Below the pieces are notes generated by a model, which made no database searches, had not been told where the DNA came from, and was given only the letters and a program-made list of their open reading frames with translations. From assembly GCA_021787985.1 (NCBI GenBank), contig JAJYLG010000024.1, positions 1 through 41,182 of the forward strand: 41,182 bases of DNA, in the 5' to 3' direction. A program made the position numbers and the translations under genes. Positions 1 through 6,158 of this stretch are shown here, piece after piece. Each line of letters opens with the position of its first letter. Positions within the stretch are counted from its first letter, which is position 1. This DNA comes from Chloroflexota bacterium. GTDB taxonomy: Bacteria > Chloroflexota > Dehalococcoidia > DSGV01.

Positions 1-311
1 GGCAGCCCGCCGGCGGTCTGGGCGATCCGCTCACGGGTCAGGCCGGCGGCCTCGGCGAGCGTCATGCCGGTCATCAGCTCGCTGGCGATGCTGCTGGTCG
101 CAATCGCCGCCGGGCAGCCGCTCGTCTGCCAGCGCACCTCGACGATGTGGCCGTCGCGGATGCGGAGCATCAGCCGCATCGTGTCGCCGCAGACCGGGTT
201 GCTCTGGACGCCGACCGCGTCGGGGTCGGGCATCGAACCGGCGTTGCGCGGGTTCTGGAAATGGTCGATGACGGCAGGACTATAGACGCCGGCGTCGAGC
301 GACTCGGCCAT
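1..311 (-). CDS. IscU/NifU-type iron-sulfur cluster scaffold protein (3' end outside window)
   Basis: The first 103 codons of a Fe-S assembly scaffold protein are present; the rest lies beyond the left edge. The N-terminus has the family pattern: VIDHFQNPRNAG at residues 15-25, the first ligand cysteine in NPVCGD (Cys41) and the second in SGCPAAIATSS (Cys66), which are the spacing and contexts of IscU/SufU/NifU-N. The third cysteine would lie outside the window. The protein holds a nascent Fe-S cluster in the cytoplasm and passes it to apo-proteins. The ATG at 309-311 is preceded by a purine-rich AAGGGGAAAG site. Its start overlaps the end of the upstream methyltransferase gene by 32 nt, so the two are probably translated from one mRNA. 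SufU versus IscU cannot be separated from this fragment. Confidence 0.88.
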   Translation of the reverse strand, partial: MAESLDAGVYSPAVIDHFQNPRNAGSMPDPDAVGVQSNPVCGDTMRLMLRIRDGHIVEVRWQTSGCPAAIATSSIASELMTGMTLAEAAGLTRERIAQTAGGL

Positions 312-1557
312 GGCGGCTTTCCCCTTCACTCCCACGTTCTATCGTACTCGGTCCCGCCCAGGAGTCCGCGTCTTCGGCCGTGAAAGCGGGCGGGATGGAC
401 GGGCCGCGGGCCGCCGCCAGCACGCGCACGCGGCCGAGGCCGGCGGCGTCGGTCAACGCGGCGATGGCCTCGCGCCGCGCCTGGAGCGCCTCGAACGAGA
501 GGCCGGCCGCCGCCTCCGGAGCGAGCGCCTGGCCGATGCCGAGCCGCCGCAGGAACTCCGCCTGTGACAGCGGGCCGTAGACCCGCAGACCGGACTCGCG
601 CAGCGCACGGCCGAGCGCGCCGAAGTCCACGTGGGCGGTGATGTCCTGCTCGCCAACGAAGCGGAACGGGTCGTCGTGCGCGGCGTGCCGCCGGAAGCAG
701 AGCAGCGTGCCTTCGCGGCGCCACGCCGCGTAGAGGCGTTCGGTGCGGTCGCCGTAGTCGAGGAGCAGGAGGAAGCCCTCCTCGAGCTCAGCGGCACGCG
801 CCCGCGCCCAGGCCGGTAGCCCCGGCCACAGCTCCACGGTGGCGCCCTCGGGTGGCTCCACGCCGAGCCACTCGAGGTAGGCGAGGATGCCAGGGTCGGT
901 GGCCGGCGCCGGCGACCAGGTGAAGCGGCCCTCGTTCAGGCCCACGCGGAGCTCCTCCAGGCGACCGTCGCGGCGTCGCACGCGATGAACCGGCATGGCG
1001 TCCAGCAGCTCGTTGGCGAGCAGCACACCGCGAAGCGGGCCGGAGGCGTCCCACCGCGCCCGGCCGCGCTGCGCCCAGGGCCGCAGCGCACGCTTCTGCC
1101 GGGCGCGCATGGCTGGAGCGCGCTCGACAAGCTCGACAGACAGCGCGCGCGCCAGCTCGGGGTGGCGCGCGGACCACGACAGCAGACCGGCCGCGAGTGT
1201 GCCGTTGCCCGGCCCCCACTCTCGCACGACGAAGCAGGCGGGCGCGCCGAGCGCGGACCAGGCAAGTCGGAGCCAGCGGCCGATCACGGCGGGAAACAGC
1301 GGATGGACTTCCGGCGAGGTGAGGTAGTCGCCTTCGGGGCCGATCACACGGCGGTCCCCGCTGCTGTAGTAGCCGAGCTCGGGGTGATAGAGGGCCGCGT
1401 CCATGAAGTCCGCGAAAGAAATCGGGCCGGAAGCCGCGATCCGGTCACGGAGGAGCGTGAACAGCGCGGGAATGCCGGGTTCGTCGATCGGAGGATCGGA
1501 GAAGGGAGTAAAATCTTTTGGGTCGAAGTTCGGGGAGATCTGAGTGGCATCTATCAT
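280..1557 (-). CDS. MidA/NDUFAF7-type SAM-dependent protein methyltransferase
   Basis: A 425-residue protein of the MidA (COG1565, mitochondrial NDUFAF7) family. The N-terminal part carries the family signature FADFMDAALYHPELGYYSS, then GDYLTSPEVHPLFPAVIGRW. The SAM-binding region has REWGPGNGTLA, the usual E.G.G.G loop, and LLANELLDAMPVHR follows, as in other family members. In mitochondria the homologue methylates an arginine of a complex I subunit; the bacterial substrate is not known, so the role is inferred only at family level. I chose the ATG at 1555-1557 because the longer frame (to 1608) would run through the divergent MarR gene start. The last 32 nt overlap the IscU-like gene downstream. 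The final 20 or so residues are arginine-rich and may be a read-through tail of little function. Confidence 0.85.
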   Translation of the reverse strand: MIDATQISPNFDPKDFTPFSDPPIDEPGIPALFTLLRDRIAASGPISFADFMDAALYHPELGYYSSGDRRVIGPEGDYLTSPEVHPLFPAVIGRWLRLAWSALGAPACFVVREWGPGNGTLAAGLLSWSARHPELARALSVELVERAPAMRARQKRALRPWAQRGRARWDASGPLRGVLLANELLDAMPVHRVRRRDGRLEELRVGLNEGRFTWSPAPATDPGILAYLEWLGVEPPEGATVELWPGLPAWARARAAELEEGFLLLLDYGDRTERLYAAWRREGTLLCFRRHAAHDDPFRFVGEQDITAHVDFGALGRALRESGLRVYGPLSQAEFLRRLGIGQALAPEAAAGLSFEALQARREAIAALTDAAGLGRVRVLAAARGPSIPPAFTAEDADSWAGPSTIERGSEGESRHGRVARRRRL

Positions 1558-1594
1558 GACTGATGTTAGTCTAGCTCGGAGGAGATCGGATATC
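1558..1594. promoter_or_regulatory. Divergent midA-like / marR control region
   Basis: This short AT-richer stretch lies between two divergent starts. It holds a small inverted repeat, GACT at 1558-1561 and AGTC at 1568-1571. Such repeats are the usual kind of MarR operator, but this one is short and its role is a guess. Confidence 0.3.
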
Positions 1595-2047
1595 GTGGTT
1601 AGGCGCACGGAGACGAACGGAGGAAAGAGAAAGGTGCTCGTTGACCTCTTCGGTCAGGCGGTGTTCACGGTTCAGCCTTACCTGCTGGAGACATGGTACC
1701 AGCGGGGGCTCTCACTGCCTCAACTGCGACTGCTGTACGTGCTGCGGGATGCCAGCCCGGTGACGGCCGGTGAGCTGGCGCAGCGGCTGGGGGTAACTCC
1801 CTCGACGCTGACCGGTTTGTTGGACCGTCTGGAGCGAGAAGGCTATGTGGAGCGGACCCGGCACGCGACGGACCGCCGGCAGATGATCCCGGCGCTCACG
1901 GACTCGGGCCGGCACGTGATCGCGGAGCTCGACCAGGCGGCGCAGGACTACTTCCAGCGCGTCGTCAAGGCGCTGGGCGAGCGACAGGCGAAGCCCGTCG
2001 AGGAGGCGTTCCAGGTCTGGCAGCAGGCGCTCGAGACGGCTCGCTGA
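1595..2047 (+). CDS. MarR-family transcriptional regulator
   Basis: About 150 residues with the classical MarR winged-helix core: LSLPQLRLLYVLRD, then ELAQRLGVTPSTLTGLLDRL (recognition helix) and the wing YVERTRHATDRRQM, in which D-R-R is the family hallmark. MarR proteins bind DNA as dimers and usually repress a divergent gene and themselves, released by small phenolic or oxidising ligands. It is divergent from the MidA-like methyltransferase gene, with starts only tens of bases apart, so that gene is the obvious target. GTG 1595 has GGAGGAG ten bases upstream. GTG 1634, with GGAGGA nine bases before it, is an equally good alternative and would give a 137-residue protein. The inducer cannot be read from the sequence. 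Confidence 0.88.
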   Translation: MVRRTETNGGKRKVLVDLFGQAVFTVQPYLLETWYQRGLSLPQLRLLYVLRDASPVTAGELAQRLGVTPSTLTGLLDRLEREGYVERTRHATDRRQMIPALTDSGRHVIAELDQAAQDYFQRVVKALGERQAKPVEEAFQVWQQALETAR

Positions 2048-2194
2048 GCCATCGGCGGCATCTCGCACTGCCGGCTGCTGGCCGAGGCGGACGGTGCGCA
2101 GGCGGTTGCGCGGCCCGCGAGAGAGTCGGCGGGGACGCCCCGGGTTTCGGCGTCGCGCCGCGGACGTGGCTGTGGTCGACGAGCCACCCGCTCG

Positions 2195-2216
2195 CCGCCT
2201 GCGCGGGGGCAGGCGG
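2195..2216 (-). repeat. Dispersed GC-rich palindrome, copy 1
   Basis: Perfect inverted repeat with 8-bp arms CCGCCTGC/GCAGGCGG and a six-base loop. Read on the minus strand it contains CCTGCCCCCGCGCAGGCGG, which is identical over 19 bases to the copy at 24231-24249. It sits in the 280-bp stretch between the marR stop and bS21, where I see no gene. Confidence 0.6.
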
Positions 2217-2290
2217 CGCGCCGCCGCGAGGCGTACGGGCCGCGCGGAGAGTCGAGACATAATCGCAGGGGCAGCGCCCGGAAACAACTC

Positions 2291-2311
2291 GGCCCGCCTG
2301 GTTGGCGGGCC
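2291..2311 (-). terminator. Rho-independent-like terminator of bS21
   Basis: GGCCCGCC (2291-2298), a five-base loop, then GGCGGGCC (2304-2311) form a perfect 8-bp stem 17 nt past the bS21 stop. On the minus strand it is followed by GAGTTGTTT, a modest T-rich tail. Confidence 0.65.
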
Positions 2312-2327
2312 TTGGTGTGCAGGCGGT

Positions 2328-2507
2328 CTAGCGCTTGCGACGCTTACGGGCTGCCTTCTTGCGAGCCGCGCGGGCTTTCTCACCGGGAGAGACGTAGTGG
2401 CGCCTCGCCTTCACCTCACGCAAGATGCCATCGCGCTGGACCATCTTCGTGAAGCGGGCCAGGAGCTGATCCCCCGTCTCGCCATCCCGCAGGTCGACCT
2501 GCAGCAA
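2328..2507 (-). CDS. rpsU: 30S ribosomal protein bS21
   Basis: A small, very basic protein (59 residues) ending in the Lys/Arg tail typical of bS21. The body matches the family: a short beta start, then LLARFTKMVQRDGILREVK and RRHYVSPGEKARAARKK. bS21 binds the 30S platform near the anti-Shine-Dalgarno end of 16S rRNA and helps initiation. I start it at TTG 2505-2507 because AGAAGGGGGGTGA lies immediately upstream at ideal spacing, differing by one base from the full complement of the 16S 3' end (AGAAAGGAGGTGA). An in-frame ATG at 2571-2573 with GGGAG before it would add 22 residues not expected in this family. The gene is monocistronic with a terminator hairpin just downstream. Confidence 0.85.
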   Translation of the reverse strand: MLQVDLRDGETGDQLLARFTKMVQRDGILREVKARRHYVSPGEKARAARKKAARKRRKR

Positions 2508-2630
2508 GCGCTCACCCCCCTTCTGGGCATACAGAACGCGGGGCTTGGCCCCGTGCTGCCTCCAGAGTAGCATGCGTTCTCCCAATGAGCGATCATCGGT
2601 GCACGGTTCGGCTGCGCCGGGTCTGTCGCC

Positions 2631-2655
2631 CGCCTCCGCGGGGCAGGCTCCGCGG
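2631..2655 (-). repeat. Dispersed GC-rich palindrome, copy 2
   Basis: Read on the minus strand it contains CGCGGAGCCTGCCCCGCGG, matching the copy at 14659-14677 apart from one C in the C-run. It lies between bS21 and the membrane protein gene at 2709. Confidence 0.5.
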
Positions 2656-2708
2656 GTGCGATGATGGGGCGGGGTGCGAGCGCTGCCCTCCGGGTGGAAT
2701 GAGTCCTC

Positions 2709-3395
2709 ATGCCTCAGGTGGAAAGTCGTGTCGTTCTGCCGCTGGTGGTGGTCCTCGGGACCTTCTTCATCGGCTGGTATCTCGTCGGCAACGAGATCAT
2801 GCGACGCCATGCGCGTCGGCTTGCCATCTGGAGCAAACGCACGCTCGACCCGCTGGGCGGCACGCAGGCAGTGCAGTGGCTGACGTTGCACGCCTTCCGG
2901 CTGGAGGTGGAGGGGGCCGCGGCGCCCTTCCAGCGCGGCTCGCTGACGGGCCTGACCGAGTCGTGGGACGTGCCCATGATCTGGCTGTGGAATCGCCTGC
3001 GCGGGCGGCGTGACATGGTCCTCGCGCAGATGACGCTGCACCAGCAGCCGCTCTGGGGGTTCGAGGTGTACCGGCCGGGGTCCTTGCTCAGCAAGGACTC
3101 GCGCCATCTCGCCCGGCTCGAGGGATGGGAGGAGCAGCCGCTCGGCGAGCTCATGGTCGCCGCGGCGGGCGACGCGCCACGCCAGCTCGCCGGCCGGCTG
3201 GTGGCGGAGCTGGGCGACTACCGCTCGCGACTGGTCCGTCTGGCGGTCCGCCGTGCCGGCCCGCACCTGACGCTGGCGCTTACCGTGCCGGAGCGTGGGC
3301 GCCCTGACCCGCTGGACTTCCAGCGCCTCCTGCAGCGGGTGGCGCGGGCGGCGCTGCGGCCCGAGGCGGATCTCCGTCCGCCTCCCGGCGCCTAG
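2709..3395 (+). CDS. Membrane-anchored protein of unknown function
   Basis: A 228-residue protein that I do not recognise. It has one N-terminal membrane segment at about residues 8-27 (VVLPLVVVLGTFFIGWYLVG), followed by a basic cytoplasmic-type stretch and a soluble domain rich in Arg and Leu. There is no signal-peptidase site and no motif of an enzyme family. Codon use matches its neighbours, which supports a real gene. It converges on the ArsA-like ATPase gene at 3392, and the two stop codons share the palindrome CTAG (3392-3395), so there is no room for a terminator between them. A functional link with the ATPase operon is possible but rests only on position. Confidence 0.6.
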   Translation: MPQVESRVVLPLVVVLGTFFIGWYLVGNEIMRRHARRLAIWSKRTLDPLGGTQAVQWLTLHAFRLEVEGAAAPFQRGSLTGLTESWDVPMIWLWNRLRGRRDMVLAQMTLHQQPLWGFEVYRPGSLLSKDSRHLARLEGWEEQPLGELMVAAAGDAPRQLAGRLVAELGDYRSRLVRLAVRRAGPHLTLALTVPERGRPDPLDFQRLLQRVARAALRPEADLRPPPGA

Positions 3396-4411
3396 CCGCT
3401 TGCTTGTGCGAAGACCGCCGTCGCCAGCCGGCCGAGCATCTCGACCCCGCGCACCTCGTTGTCGAACAGTGGCACGATGGCGCGCACCCGGCCGTCGAAC
3501 CGCTCCCAGATCGTCTGCATGTGCTCGTTCTGCATCGCCAGCCGGTTGCGGACGAACTCGGCGCTGTCCGCCCCGACGACGGATTCATCGATGCGCATGT
3601 TGACGATCACGCCGCCGACCGGGATGCCGAACTCGTGGAACCAGTCGATGAAGCGGCTGATGACGGCGATCGGCAGTGCTTCGGGCAGGGTGACGAAGAA
3701 GAAGGCCGTCTTCTGCTCGTCGGTCAGCAGCGCACGGGCGTGCTCCATCCGCTGCTGGAAGTCCATCAGGTAGTCCATCAACGGGTCCTGCTCCTTCTTC
3801 TTGGAGAAGGAGAGCATCTGGCGTAGGCTCTGGGCCTCTTCGCGGCTCTTGACCATCTTGTTGACCCAGAGCGAGTAGACCTTGCTCATGCCGAGCAGGC
3901 GGCGGGCGTTGGCGGTGGGCGCCGTGTCGAACACGTAGACGTCGTACTCGTCCTTGAACATGAGGTCGATCATGTTCTCGAACATCGCCGACTCCTCGAA
4001 AGCCGGGTTCATGGTCGCCGTCTCGACGAACTCGTCGGCCTTGGTGCTGATCTCGGCGAACTTGAGGAACCACTGGATCTTGTCACGGATCTCGCGCTTG
4101 GAGCGCTCGATGGTCTCGCGGGTGTCGATCTCGTACGCCCAGAGATTCGCAACGCCCGTCACCGGGGCGTGCTGGCCGAAGACGTTCTGGTCCAGCAGGC
4201 CGGAGAGGCTGTGGACCGGGTTGGTGGACGCGAGCAGCGTGCGCCGGCCGCTCCGGGCCGCCCAGAGCGCCGCGGCGCCGGCCATGACCGTCTTGCCCAC
4301 GCCACCCTTGCCGCCAAAGAAGACGTACTTGAGCTGCGGGTGCTGCTGAACGTACCCGGCCATGTCGAGCGTGACTCGTTGCTGGGCAGTGGACGCAGGG
4401 AGGCCGGTCAT
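3392..4411 (-). CDS. ArsA/Get3-family ATPase, subunit with Asn in place of catalytic Asp
   Basis: A 339-residue P-loop ATPase of the ArsA/Get3 (SIMIBI) class. The deviant Walker A motif GGKGGVGKT is at 33-41. Switch I reads STNPVHSLSG (62-71) where the family has STDPAHSLSD: the Asp equivalent to yeast Get3 Asp57, needed for ATP hydrolysis, is Asn64. The second motif is DTAPTAN (162-168) where the family has DTAPTGH. The CxxC zinc site of Get3 and the ArsA metal-binding cysteines are absent. The protein should bind ATP but may hydrolyse it poorly. Its ATG overlaps the stop of the paralogue upstream (ATGA), with GGAGGAG ten bases before it, so the two are probably made in equal amounts and form a heterodimer, replacing the A1-A2 tandem of ArsA. 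It is the last gene of the cstA cluster. What it energises or inserts is unknown. Confidence 0.9.
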   Translation of the reverse strand: MTGLPASTAQQRVTLDMAGYVQQHPQLKYVFFGGKGGVGKTVMAGAAALWAARSGRRTLLASTNPVHSLSGLLDQNVFGQHAPVTGVANLWAYEIDTRETIERSKREIRDKIQWFLKFAEISTKADEFVETATMNPAFEESAMFENMIDLMFKDEYDVYVFDTAPTANARRLLGMSKVYSLWVNKMVKSREEAQSLRQMLSFSKKKEQDPLMDYLMDFQQRMEHARALLTDEQKTAFFFVTLPEALPIAVISRFIDWFHEFGIPVGGVIVNMRIDESVVGADSAEFVRNRLAMQNEHMQTIWERFDGRVRAIVPLFDNEVRGVEMLGRLATAVFAQASG

Positions 4412-5418
4412 CGCTGGCTTGCTCCTCCGTACATGATGTCCGCCAGCCGCTCGATGGCCGGCAGCCCGGTGATGTCCCGCTCGAGCTCAGGGACGTAGGC
4501 CAGGACCTCATCGCCGAAGGTCTGGCGAATCTCGCCCAGGTAGCGCTGCTGCATGGCGATGCGGTTCTTGAGGTACTCGGGCACGTTCTGCTCTGCCAGC
4601 TCGGCCGGGACGACCCGGTTGACCACGTAGCCCGAGGTCGGCACGTCGAACCTGCTGAACAGCTCAGCGGCATTGCGCGTATCGACGATGATCATCTCCT
4701 CCGGCACGACGACGAAGAAGAAGGCCGTCTTCTCCTTATCGGTGAGAATGCGCGACGAGGCGTTGATGCGGGACTTGATGTCCAGCAGCTCGGCCAGGAT
4801 CTGGTCCTCCTCGGTGAGCTTCTGGCGCTTCATCACCTTGGACACCTGCTCGTACTCGCGCATCTCCTCCCGCAGCTTGGTGATCTTGTTGATCCACTCG
4901 TCGTAGACCTTGGCCATGGAGAGGTAGTAGAGCGCGTGGCCGAGCGGGACCAGGTCGTAGATGTAGTAGTCGTAATCACCCGCGACCACGATGTCGACGA
5001 CGGCGTCGAAGATGGCGCTCTCCTCCATGGCCGGCTCGGCGCTGGCGGCCTGGATATAGTGCTCGATCTCTTCGGGAACCTCGGAGAAGCCGTACATATC
5101 CAGGATCTTCTGGCGGATCTCGGCCTGGTACGCCTTGATGTGGCTGTCAGCGTCGATCTCTTGCGCCCAGAGGTTCTCCATGATCTTGACGGGGCCCTTG
5201 CCGAAGATGTCCTGCTGGAAGATGTCCGACAAGCTGGCCTGCGGGTCGACGGAGAACACGAGCACGCGATGGCCCTGGCGGGCAAGCCAGTACGCGGTCG
5301 CGGCCGAGAAGGTCGTCTTCCCGAGTCCTCCCTTACCGCCGAACATGATGTAGCGCCGCTCGGGGTGCTCGTTGAAGACTCGGGCGAGATCGGTCTGCTC
5401 GCGTGTCTGCGGGGCCAC
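4408..5418 (-). CDS. ArsA/Get3-family ATPase, probable catalytic subunit
   Basis: A 336-residue paralogue of the next gene. Walker A is GGKGGLGKTT at 27-36. Switch I is SVDPQASLSD (56-65), keeping the catalytic Asp (Asp58) but with Ala for the usual His. The second switch motif reads DLVPLGH (155-161), keeping the final Gly-His lost in the partner. Thus the two proteins have complementary changes, the pattern of a heterodimer in which each subunit keeps part of the active machinery. The VNRVVP motif near the C-terminus is also typical of ArsA. Start is GTG 5416-5418 with GAGGAG six bases upstream. It lies 43 nt after the second small membrane protein and overlaps the following ATPase by 4 nt. 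In ArsA and Get3 this class drives, respectively, an arsenite carrier and membrane-protein insertion; which mode applies here is not known. Confidence 0.92.
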   Translation of the reverse strand: MAPQTREQTDLARVFNEHPERRYIMFGGKGGLGKTTFSAATAYWLARQGHRVLVFSVDPQASLSDIFQQDIFGKGPVKIMENLWAQEIDADSHIKAYQAEIRQKILDMYGFSEVPEEIEHYIQAASAEPAMEESAIFDAVVDIVVAGDYDYYIYDLVPLGHALYYLSMAKVYDEWINKITKLREEMREYEQVSKVMKRQKLTEEDQILAELLDIKSRINASSRILTDKEKTAFFFVVVPEEMIIVDTRNAAELFSRFDVPTSGYVVNRVVPAELAEQNVPEYLKNRIAMQQRYLGEIRQTFGDEVLAYVPELERDITGLPAIERLADIMYGGASQR

Positions 5419-5461
5419 GGCAATCTCCTCGCGGTTGATGGGGGCGCCCGTCGCAGGGCCC

Positions 5462-5764
5462 TTAGCCGAGCGTGTCGGTGATGTCGCGCTCCCGCAGCAT
5501 GCGTCGCTTCCAGGTGCTCACCTGCGGGACGACGTACGGCAGCAGCCGCAGGCTGTAGTAGGGCGGGAGGATCGGCACTCCTAGCAGGTCGCCCATGGTG
5601 ATCAGGATGAACAGGTGCTCCATGCTGGCCCGCGTGCGAATCGCATAGCGGGACATGTCGTGGGAAGCCATGCCGTACATGACGTCCCTGGCGGCGCCGA
5701 ACGCGCCCAGGAATCGCTTCCGCTTCGGCTGAGGCTCGGGTGATTGCGCCTGTTCCGTTCCCAT
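5462..5764 (-). CDS. Small membrane protein, paralogue B of the cstA-ATPase cluster
   Basis: A 100-residue protein of no family I can name. A basic, Pro/Gln-rich N-terminus (1-20) leads to a helix-like stretch, then a hydrophobic core at about 50-81 with the motif MGDLLGVPILPPYY (57-70), and a basic tail WKRRMLRERD. The same motif and tail occur in the neighbouring 122-residue protein, so the two are paralogues. The core is long enough for one membrane span or a Pro-kinked hairpin. ATG 5762-5764 is preceded by ACGAGGTCACC. It sits between its paralogue (25 nt upstream) and the ATPase pair (43 nt downstream), all on one strand. I infer a membrane partner of the ATPases or of CstA. It does not obviously resemble YbdD/YjiX, the small partners of E. 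coli CstA and BtsT. Confidence 0.75.
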   Translation of the reverse strand: MGTEQAQSPEPQPKRKRFLGAFGAARDVMYGMASHDMSRYAIRTRASMEHLFILITMGDLLGVPILPPYYSLRLLPYVVPQVSTWKRRMLRERDITDTLG

Positions 5765-5788
5765 GGTGACCTCGTCGACTCCTCTGGC

Positions 5789-6157
5789 CTACAGGCCGTG
5801 CAGATCGAACTCCTCGCTTTCGAGCGGGTGGCGCTCGCGCAGCACGCGCCGGCGCCATGCCTCGACACTCCCGACGAAGTACGGGACGAGGCGCAGCGCG
5901 TAGTACGGCGGCAGAATCGGCACCCCGAGCGTGTCTCCCATGACCATGAAGATCAGCAGGTTCTCGAGGTCCGCACGGACATGAGCCGCGTGCCGTTCAA
6001 ACTCGAGACCGGTCGCGCCGTACAGCATCTGGCGCAGCGCCCGCGCGGCCGCCCGCGCCCGCCTGGAGACGGCTTGACGGGACTGGGGGGCGGCGCGCTG
6101 CATGTCCTGCGGCCGCTCGCCGCCCCCGTGCTCGACATGTCGCGGATGTGGGGACAA
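5789..6157 (-). CDS. Small membrane protein, paralogue A of the cstA-ATPase cluster
   Basis: A 122-residue protein with an Arg/Ala-rich N-terminal 45 residues, a hydrophobic core at about 66-95 with MGDTLGVPILPPYY (73-86), a basic WRRRVLRER segment and an acidic C-terminus. It shares the core motif and the W-R-R-x-L-R-E-R segment with the 100-residue paralogue downstream. The first codon is a TTG at 6155-6157, one base after the cstA stop. AGGAGGT lies inside the end of cstA (6171-6177), 13 bases upstream, a little far but strong. An in-frame ATG at 6101-6103 would give a 104-residue protein closer in size to the paralogue. Either way its translation follows directly from cstA. Function is unknown; membrane location is likely. 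Confidence 0.72.
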   Translation of the reverse strand: MSPHPRHVEHGGGERPQDMQRAAPQSRQAVSRRARAAARALRQMLYGATGLEFERHAAHVRADLENLLIFMVMGDTLGVPILPPYYALRLVPYFVGSVEAWRRRVLRERHPLESEEFDLHGL

Positions 6158-6158
6158 G

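Noticed and set aside
2508-3266. A long minus-strand frame extending bS21 upstream to 312 residues
   Set aside because: The extra part is the complement of the membrane-anchored protein gene and does not resemble any protein; the SD-TTG start of bS21 is far better.
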